Assembly: GCA_964650975.1 (NCBI GenBank)
Contig: CAZYWA010000231.1
Location: 1-11,391, forward strand
DNA: 11,391 nt
Source of the DNA: CAZYWA01 sp964650975 [NCBI: uncultured bacterium]
Lineage (GTDB): Bacteria; JADJOY01
Direction of reading: 5' to 3'
Position 1 is the stretch's first letter. Every line of letters begins with the position of its first letter. Positions 5,846 through 11,391 of this stretch are shown here, one piece after another. The notes beneath the pieces are model-generated. The model was not told where the DNA came from and did not search any database. It saw only the letters and a list, made by a program, of their open reading frames with translations. Position numbers and translations under genes: made by a program.

Positions 5846-6913
5846 ATGCGCGTTCTGATGATCGCCCCCAACGATCCCGCAGGAGCGGCGATCAACCTGC
5901 TCAAGGCGCTGCGCGCCCACGGCGGCGTCGACGCGCGCCTGGTCACGGTCACGCGTCGCTACGATTTCCGCTTCGAGCGCGACATCTACGTGCCGGACCT
6001 CTGCCGGCGACCCGATTGCGACGCGGCGGTGCTGGGCCCGCCCACGCGAGGCTGCGTCGGCTGCCCGCGCCCGGCCGAGCTGGGCGCGGGGCCTTACGAG
6101 GAAATCCGCCAGCTGATTCGCGATGCCGACGTGGTCCACTTCCACGTCCTCGCCAACGAGCAGCTCCAGATCGGTCCCCTGCTGGTCCAGGATCACCTGC
6201 GGCCGGGCACCGAGATCGTTCATCACCACCACGGTCATCCCGACTTCCGCGCCAACCCGGTTCGCTATCGCACGCGCTACGCGGTGCTCGGCCGCCGCAC
6301 GCTGGTCAGCACTCCCGACCTGCTTCGCCTGCTGCCCGAGGCGACCTGGATCCCCAACTGCGTCCCCACGAGCGAGCCGCTCTACCGCCCGTTCGAAGGA
6401 GAGCGCGACCCGAGCCGCGTGGTGCTCAGCCACTCGCCGACGGTCCGCGCCCTCAAGAACACCCACGAGCTGGTGACCGCGGTCGAGCGCGTGCGCGCCA
6501 CCGACCCGCGCCTCGAGCTCGAGCTGCTCGAGGGCATGCGGCACCGCGAGTGTCTGGAGAGAAAGCGCCGCTCGGATCTGTGCTTCGACCACATGCAGGG
6601 CTACTTCGGCATGTCGTCGCTCGAGGCGCTGTCGCAGGGCGTGCCGACGATCGCCGGCCTCGACCAGTGGAACAAGAGCGAGATCAGCGACTTCTTCGGT
6701 TGCGAGTCGGTGCCCTGGCTCCGGGCCCGTCACGGGGGAGAGCTGACCGATCTCTTGCGGCGGCTCGCCGCCGATCCGGCGCAGCGCGAGGCGATCGGCC
6801 GGAACTCGCGGGCGTTCATGGAAAACGTCTGGACCGAGCAGCGCGTCGCGCAGGGGTTGATCGAGTTCTACGAGGCCGGACGAGCGGTCTCGCCGAGGCT
6901 GGCTCATGGATGA
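5846..6913 (+). CDS. GT-B fold (GT4-like) glycosyltransferase with a four-cysteine insert
   Basis: A 355-residue cytosolic glycosyltransferase. The N-terminal half (1-about 165) begins MRVLMIAPNDPAGAAINLL, with DVVHFHVLANEQL (95-107) and a His-rich HHHHGHPDF (126-134) typical of GT4 acceptor domains. The C-terminal donor domain (about 185-350) has VVLSHSPTVRALKNT (192-206) and GYFGMSSLEALSQGVPTIAG (252-271), which carries the GT4 catalytic Glu region. Residues 53-73 contain Cys53, Cys58, Cys70 and Cys73 as CxxxxC...CxxC, which could bind zinc or another metal; this is not a standard GT4 feature. Sugar donor and acceptor are unknown. GGAG at 5836-5839 sits 6 nt before the ATG. The gene overlaps the next by 8 nt, so translational coupling is likely. 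Confidence 0.88.
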   Translation: MRVLMIAPNDPAGAAINLLKALRAHGGVDARLVTVTRRYDFRFERDIYVPDLCRRPDCDAAVLGPPTRGCVGCPRPAELGAGPYEEIRQLIRDADVVHFHVLANEQLQIGPLLVQDHLRPGTEIVHHHHGHPDFRANPVRYRTRYAVLGRRTLVSTPDLLRLLPEATWIPNCVPTSEPLYRPFEGERDPSRVVLSHSPTVRALKNTHELVTAVERVRATDPRLELELLEGMRHRECLERKRRSDLCFDHMQGYFGMSSLEALSQGVPTIAGLDQWNKSEISDFFGCESVPWLRARHGGELTDLLRRLAADPAQREAIGRNSRAFMENVWTEQRVAQGLIEFYEAGRAVSPRLAHG

Positions 6914-8060
6914 GCGTCGCTTCATCGCATCTCTGGAAGGGCTGCCCGAGAGCCACGGACGGCTCGCGGGCTGGATCCGGGTAGTGGGCTGGCGCAGCGC
7001 CGGCGCGCAGGCCGCGGTGATCCCGCCGCCGTCGCTCGACGACGACGCGGGCGCGGACTCGCTCGCCGGTGTCTGGGCCTGGCTCGGAAATCTCCCGGGA
7101 ACCTGGCCTCTCGATCGCACCGTCGAGCGGCTGGTGAGGCTGGTCCGTCCCGGCGGCTGGGTGGCGCTCTCGTGGAGCGACGACAGCCGCTGGCATCCCG
7201 GACTGCTCTGCGAGCGCGAGGCCACCAACCTGCGCGGCTCCGCCACCGACGCGCTGATGCTCACCGGCATCCGCGACATCACCGGCAGCCCCGCCGTCGA
7301 CGGCGTCGGCCGCTCGACGCTCATGGGCCGCAAGATGGCCGGCGAGCGCGGCCGGATCTCCGTCGCGGTGCTCGCCTACCAGTGTCGCGCCACGATCGCC
7401 GCGACGATCGATTCGCTGCTGGCGCAGACCCATCCGGACGTCGAGATCCTGGTCATCGACGACGGCTCGACCGACGGCTCGGCCCGGCTCATCGATCGCT
7501 ATCGCGACCGGGTGCGGGCGCTCAGCCACTCGAACTGGGGAGTCGCGCGGTCGCTCAATCACGCGCTGGCACAGTCGACCGGCCGCTACTTCAGCTGGAT
7601 CGGCGGCGACAACCTGCTCTATCCGACGGCGCTCGAGGTGATGGGCAGCGAGCTCGACACCGATCCCACTCTCGGCGGCGTCTACGCGGACCACGACGTG
7701 GTCGGCGACGACGGCCGCTACATGCGCACCGAGCGCAAGCCCGCGTTCGACTTGGCACTCGCTCGCGAGCGCTACCTGATGGGCGTGGTGTTCCTGGCGC
7801 GCGGCGATTCGGCGCGCGCCGTCGGCTTCGATCCGACCCTCGCGGTGGCCGAGGACGATCAGTTCTGGCTGGGTCTCGCCGAGCGCCAGCCGCTCGTGCA
7901 CGTGCCGCAGGTGCTAGGCGCGTACCGCTTCCACGGACCGATGCGCGACCCGAAGCGTGCCCGCGCGCGAGCCGAGAAGCTCGCCGAGTGCAGGCGTGTG
8001 TCCGTCCAGCTGCGCTCGGGCGAGCGCGACATCGTGGCCGCGCCGACGAGGATCGCATGA
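6906..8060 (+). CDS. GT2 glycosyltransferase with methyltransferase-like N-terminal remnant
   Basis: A 384-residue protein in two parts. Residues about 149-384 are a GT-A/GT2 glycosyltransferase: ISVAVLAYQCRATI (151-164), VIDDGSTDGS (183-192), WGVARSLNHALAQSTGRYFS (211-230), GGDN (233-236) in place of the DXD metal motif, and AEDDQFWLGL (315-324) as the likely catalytic-base segment. Residues about 1-145 are not GT2. The stretch VWAWLGNLPGTW (56-67) followed by LVRLVRPGGWVALSWSDD (76-93) resembles the second half of a class I SAM methyltransferase, including the RPGG turn, but no GxGxG SAM-binding motif precedes it. It is therefore probably a non-catalytic remnant or an adapter. The ATG at 6906 has GAGG (6895-6898) and overlaps the previous gene by 8 nt. 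The stop overlaps the next start (ATGA). Confidence 0.9.
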   Translation: MDERRFIASLEGLPESHGRLAGWIRVVGWRSAGAQAAVIPPPSLDDDAGADSLAGVWAWLGNLPGTWPLDRTVERLVRLVRPGGWVALSWSDDSRWHPGLLCEREATNLRGSATDALMLTGIRDITGSPAVDGVGRSTLMGRKMAGERGRISVAVLAYQCRATIAATIDSLLAQTHPDVEILVIDDGSTDGSARLIDRYRDRVRALSHSNWGVARSLNHALAQSTGRYFSWIGGDNLLYPTALEVMGSELDTDPTLGGVYADHDVVGDDGRYMRTERKPAFDLALARERYLMGVVFLARGDSARAVGFDPTLAVAEDDQFWLGLAERQPLVHVPQVLGAYRFHGPMRDPKRARARAEKLAECRRVSVQLRSGERDIVAAPTRIA

Positions 8061-8812
8061 TTCGCGAAAAGCCCTCCCGCCGCGCGAGCTCCCGTCCGCT
8101 GGTGAGCGTCGTGATCCCGGTGTTCAACGCGCGCCGCTTCCTGCCCGAGGCGATCGCCTCCGTGCAGGCGCAGACCTTCGACGACTGGGAGCTGGTGATC
8201 GTCGACGACGGCTCGTACGACGGCAGCGCGCAGCTCGCGCAGCAGCTCGAGCCGAGCGCGCGCATCGTGCATCACGGCAGCAATCGCGGTCTGGGTGCGG
8301 CGCGGAACAGCGGCGCCCGCGCTGCCGCCGGCTGTTTCGTGAGCTTTCTCTCCGCGGACGATCTCTGGGATCCCGGGTTCCTGGAGCGAGCCGTGGCAAG
8401 TGCGCTCGCCCAGCCGCGCGCCGTTTACTTCAGCCGCTATCGCTTCATCGACGAGGCCGGAAACGGCCGCTTCGCGCTGGTGATCCCGCGCTTCCACGAC
8501 GCGGAGTCGTTCCGCGCCCGCACCTGGGAATGGGCCGAGGCCCGGAACTGCTTCGTGAGCTTCTCGGCGGCGCTCTTCCCGCGCTGGCTCTTCGACACCG
8601 TTCCCTTCGACGAGGAGCTGCGCTTCAACGAGGATCTGCTGTTCCTGCTCCAGTCGATGTACCAGCTGCCGTACGTCCTGGTGAACGCGGAGCTGGGCGC
8701 CTACCGGCTGCACAAGGGCCAGACCACGCACCGCGTGCTGGCGGAGATCCCGGTGCAGGTCGACCGGATCCTGGCGCGCGCCAAGCGCGAGCTGCTCGGA
8801 GAAGCGGCATGA
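8057..8812 (+). CDS. GT2 family glycosyltransferase
   Basis: A 251-residue GT-A glycosyltransferase with the full GT2 signature: PLVSVVIPVFNARRFLPEAI (14-33), VIVDDGSYDGS (47-57), NRGLGAARNSGARAA (76-90), the metal-binding SADD (99-102) and NEDLLFLLQ (191-199) as the catalytic-base segment. Length is on the short side for GT2, with no membrane anchor, so it probably acts in the cytoplasm on a nucleotide-sugar donor. It may extend a glycan on protein or carrier lipid; the sugar is unknown. The ATG at 8057 lies inside the preceding stop (ATGA, 4-nt overlap) with GAGG (8048-8051). Its own stop overlaps the next start in the same way. The distance to gene 6906-8060 in sequence suggests independent acquisition, not a recent tandem duplication. 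Confidence 0.93.
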   Translation: MIREKPSRRASSRPLVSVVIPVFNARRFLPEAIASVQAQTFDDWELVIVDDGSYDGSAQLAQQLEPSARIVHHGSNRGLGAARNSGARAAAGCFVSFLSADDLWDPGFLERAVASALAQPRAVYFSRYRFIDEAGNGRFALVIPRFHDAESFRARTWEWAEARNCFVSFSAALFPRWLFDTVPFDEELRFNEDLLFLLQSMYQLPYVLVNAELGAYRLHKGQTTHRVLAEIPVQVDRILARAKRELLGEAA

Positions 8813-10266
8813 TCCCGCTCAGCGTACTCGGCTCTCTCGAGCTCCTCGCCCCGCCCGCGCCCGAAGTGGTGGCGGTGATACCGGCGGTCGGCGGCCTGCG
8901 GCGCGGCGCCACCAACTGGCTGGCACCGGTCGCGGGCGTGCCGCTGATCGTGCACACGCTGCGCGCGGCGCTCGCCGCGCATCGCGTCCAGCACGTGGTG
9001 GTCCGCACCGACGATCCGGAGATCGCGGGCGTCGCGCGAGCGCTGGGTGCGATCGCGCTGACCGAGGAGCCGCGCGGCTCCCATCACGGTCACGCGACTC
9101 ACACGAATCACGCGACCCACTGGAATCCCGCGGATCGAGCGGCCGAGCGCGCCGAGAGCTGGACGCTCGAGCGGCTCGCTCGCGACCGCGGCATCCGGGC
9201 CGGTCTGGTGGTGACCCTTTCCCCGAATCATCCGATCCGCTCGAGCGATCTCATCGATCGCGTGGTGGCCAAGGCGCTGGTGCCGGGCCGCGCGCTGGCC
9301 ACCACCTGGGCGCCGCTCGGCGGCCGTGCCAACGAGTGGTGGATCGCCGACGGCGAAGGCTATCGCCCGCTCCTCGATACGCGCATCCGCGAACGAGTCC
9401 GGGGCGGCGAGGTCGAGGTGTATCGCCTGGTCGGCTCGGTGATCGCCGAGCGGCGCTCCGCGGGCGCGCTCGACGCCGTTTCGCTTCCGTTCCTGGCGGC
9501 GCACGCCGAGGGCGCCTGGGTGGGCGAGTTGGTGAGCCCCGAGGAAGCGGTCGACGTCACCGAGACCAAGGATCCGCGGAGCTCGCGCCGATTAGCGGGC
9601 ACCTCCGAGCGCACCACCGACGCGATCGACGAGCGTCCTTCGCGAACCGGCGTGCGCGTGGTGCTGGCGCCGCCCATCAGCAGCTCCGCGGCCCCTTCCT
9701 CGCGCGAGCCGTGGCTGGCGCGCGGCCAGCGGATGGCCGCGCGGCTGAGCAGCGCCACCGCGTTCGTGGTGGGCCGGGACAGCGTGCGACCTGGGCTGGT
9801 CGAGCTGGCGGCGCGGGTCGAGGAGCGGCACCTGCTGCGACGCGGCGATACCGCCGTGCTCATCGACACCCGGTTTCCGTCGTTCGCGCTGGACGAGCTC
9901 GACCGTGCGGTCGAGGCCGTCGCCGCGCGGCGCGCCGAGGCCCAGGTGGGTGCCCTGCGCTCCGCCGATCGCGCGGCGCTGGCGGTCGCGGTGGAGGACG
10001 GCATCGCCCAGCCGCTGCGCGCTCACCTCCACGCGGCGGACCCGCGCGCGAATGCCGCATCCGAGCTCATCGAGCCGGCCGGCTTCGTGGTGTGGAGCGC
10101 CGGCTCCTTTCCCTTCGAATTGCTCCATCACCGGATCGCCGAGCGGCTGGTCCGGCGCCTCGACGAACCCACGGCGTCCCGGCCCGAGGCCGGCGCGCGC
10201 CCCACTCCCACGCGCTCCCGGGGAGCGCATTTCGCTCATCGCAGCGCGGAAGAGGTTCAACCATGA
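8809..10266 (+). CDS. divergent cytidylyltransferase-like protein with a second degenerate half
   Basis: A 485-residue protein whose first half (about 18-262) follows the CMP-sialate synthetase (NeuA-like) layout: VVAVIPAVGGLRRG (20-33), PVAGVPLIVHTLRAALA (40-56), VVVRTDDPEIAGVARALGA (63-81), LVVTLSPNHPIRSSDLID (133-150), a core strand EVEVYRLVGSVI (201-212) and EEAVDVTETKD (245-255), echoing the usual C-terminal EEAxDIDTPED. The nucleotide-binding loop, normally PARGGSKxxxxKN, reads PAVGGLRRGATNW, so the conserved Arg and Lys positions look replaced. A His-rich insert (92-104, six His) sits where the family has a conserved loop. The second half (about 282-455) contains GDTAVLIDTRFPSFALDELD (346-365), which resembles the mid-domain of another such fold. 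It may be inactive, regulatory, or use an altered nucleotide or sugar. The starts at 8809 and 10263 both use ATGA overlaps. Confidence 0.82.
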   Translation: MIPLSVLGSLELLAPPAPEVVAVIPAVGGLRRGATNWLAPVAGVPLIVHTLRAALAAHRVQHVVVRTDDPEIAGVARALGAIALTEEPRGSHHGHATHTNHATHWNPADRAAERAESWTLERLARDRGIRAGLVVTLSPNHPIRSSDLIDRVVAKALVPGRALATTWAPLGGRANEWWIADGEGYRPLLDTRIRERVRGGEVEVYRLVGSVIAERRSAGALDAVSLPFLAAHAEGAWVGELVSPEEAVDVTETKDPRSSRRLAGTSERTTDAIDERPSRTGVRVVLAPPISSSAAPSSREPWLARGQRMAARLSSATAFVVGRDSVRPGLVELAARVEERHLLRRGDTAVLIDTRFPSFALDELDRAVEAVAARRAEAQVGALRSADRAALAVAVEDGIAQPLRAHLHAADPRANAASELIEPAGFVVWSAGSFPFELLHHRIAERLVRRLDEPTASRPEAGARPTPTRSRGAHFAHRSAEEVQP

Positions 10267-11391
10267 ATGCGTCGAACGACGACGACGTCTACTCGGCCTG
10301 GAAGTTCGTGCACCACCCGGAACGGATCGCGGCGGTTCGCGACCGGCGGCCGGTGATCCCGGCCAACCTGCAGATCGACCTCGAGGGCCGCTGCAACCAC
10401 AACTGCCACTTCTGCGCGTACCGGAACGCCGGTTTCGAGGAGAAGGGCATGCGCTTCACCGAGCCGGTGCGGATCTCGCGCGAGCGCGGGTTCAAGCTCA
10501 TCGACGAGATCCACGAGCTCGAGATACCGAGCGTCGAGATCACCGGCGGCGGCGAGAGCATGCTGTGGCCGTGGATCGAGGACTTCGTGGGCGCGCTGGG
10601 ATCGACCGAGCTGGCGATCGTCACCCACGGTCACTCGCTGCGCCACGCGATCGTGGACCGCATCAACCACGAGTCGCTGCGCTGGATCCGGTTCTCGCTC
10701 GACTCCTGCACGCCCGCCACGCACTCGGCGGTGCACCGGGTGAAGGACACCCAGTTCCCGCGCATCCTCGACCACATGAGCTACGTGTTGGGCAAGGGCT
10801 TCCCCAACGCCAAGATCGGCGTGAGCTTCGTGGTGCTGCCACAGAACGTCCACGAGATCGTCGCGGCGGCGCGCTTCTGGAAAGCCTTCGGCGTGAGCAA
10901 CATCCGCTACAGCTTCACCTACGACTCGGACTACCAGGGACGGCTCTCGGCGGAGGAGCGCGAGCGGGTGTTCGGGTTCATCGAGGAAGCGCGCGCCGAG
11001 CAGACCGACCGCTTCCGGGTCTTCGGCTGGCGCGACCGGATCGACAACTACGCGCCCGGCAACACCGACTTCTCGAGCTGCGGCTACCAGTACGGCACCA
11101 TCGCGATCGGCAACGACGGCGGGGTGTGGCCATGTTGCATCACCAAGTACTACCCGGAGTACGCGATCGGGAACATCAACCAGCAGAGCCTGGGCACGAT
11201 CCTCCTCGGCCCGGGGCGCGAGACTTATCTCAAGACCTTCGATCCCAAGAGCTGCCCGCCGTGCTGGCTGCGCGACAAGAACAAGCGCATCGAGGCGCTG
11301 GCCGAGGACCGCACCGTGGCGCACCTGGGAGACCGGTACGGCGAGTTCCAGCGCTACGCGCGCCGCGCCGACGCACCGCACCTGAATTTCC
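10263..11391 (+). CDS. radical SAM/SPASM domain protein (C-terminus beyond window)
   Basis: The frame is open from ATG 10263 to the window end (376 complete codons, no stop seen), so the 3' end is missing. GGAAGAGG (10248-10255) lies 7 nt upstream, and the ATG overlaps the previous stop. The radical SAM core has CNHNCHFC (Cys44, 48, 51) and VEITGGGESML (91-101, the GGE-type SAM-binding motif). The SPASM region has Cys273, Cys291, Cys292, Cys331 and Cys334, with GDDGGVWPCC-like order (seen: IGNDGGVWPCCITKYYP) and CPPCWLRDKN, placing auxiliary iron-sulfur ligands as in the family. SPASM enzymes modify peptides, proteins or sugars. Here the context points to glycan or flagellin modification, as inference. 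The end (ending HLNF) looks like the usual C-terminal segment, so probably only a few residues are cut off. Confidence 0.94.
   Translation, partial: MNASNDDDVYSAWKFVHHPERIAAVRDRRPVIPANLQIDLEGRCNHNCHFCAYRNAGFEEKGMRFTEPVRISRERGFKLIDEIHELEIPSVEITGGGESMLWPWIEDFVGALGSTELAIVTHGHSLRHAIVDRINHESLRWIRFSLDSCTPATHSAVHRVKDTQFPRILDHMSYVLGKGFPNAKIGVSFVVLPQNVHEIVAAARFWKAFGVSNIRYSFTYDSDYQGRLSAEERERVFGFIEEARAEQTDRFRVFGWRDRIDNYAPGNTDFSSCGYQYGTIAIGNDGGVWPCCITKYYPEYAIGNINQQSLGTILLGPGRETYLKTFDPKSCPPCWLRDKNKRIEALAEDRTVAHLGDRYGEFQRYARRADAPHLNF

Noticed and set aside
4403-7333. 976-codon open frame on the - strand
   Set aside because: It runs opposite three well-supported + strand genes, has no recognisable domain and is rich in Ala, Arg, Val, His and Asp as expected from the antisense of GC-rich coding DNA.
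10257-11381. 374-codon open frame on the - strand
   Set aside because: It is the antisense shadow of the radical SAM/SPASM gene, whose cysteine motifs are unambiguous.

Overview
The window comes from a strongly GC-rich bacterium. All nine convincing protein genes lie on the + strand and are densely packed. The gene families, together with a near-consensus sigma-54 promoter, suggest a flagellated Gram-negative lineage (Myxococcota, Desulfobacterota or Binatota-like would fit). The sequence alone does not settle the taxon. No rRNA, tRNA, CRISPR array, transposase or phage gene was seen.

Layout. (1) Positions 1-500 hold no convincing gene. They contain a degenerate array of six short hairpins spaced about 50 nt apart, alternating in orientation, then a weak candidate promoter. 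(2) 501-2297 encodes a Maf-like/DUF115 glycosyltransferase, the family that places nonulosonic acids on flagellin. (3) 2298-2658 is a 361-nt intergenic region. It has two abutting perfect hairpins and, at 2601-2616, a sigma-54 (-24/-12) promoter. (4) From 2659 to the window end runs one likely operon: a winged-helix regulator fused to a small Rossmann-like domain, a sialic-acid-synthase-family enzyme (NeuB/NANS type), a B12-binding-domain radical SAM enzyme, a GT-B glycosyltransferase, two GT2 glycosyltransferases (the first with a methyltransferase-like N-terminal remnant), a divergent two-part cytidylyltransferase-like protein, and a radical SAM/SPASM enzyme cut by the window end. From 5846 on, each gene overlaps the next by 4 or 8 nt, which suggests translational coupling.

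How the parts may work together (inference). The locus reads as a flagellin or surface-protein glycosylation island. The NeuB-family enzyme makes a nine-carbon sugar, a cytidylyltransferase activates it, and the Maf-like enzyme transfers it to protein. The other glycosyltransferases build or extend the glycan. The two radical SAM enzymes may add uncommon modifications to the sugar or the protein. Sigma-54 control would match late flagellar gene timing. Flagellin, the early nonulosonate-precursor enzymes and any sigma-54 activator are not in this window.

The most unusual points are the cytidylyltransferase-like protein, which appears to have lost key motif residues and to carry a second degenerate half; the pairing of two different radical SAM classes in one glycosylation operon; the regulator fusion directly behind a sigma-54 promoter; and the hairpin array at the left end.
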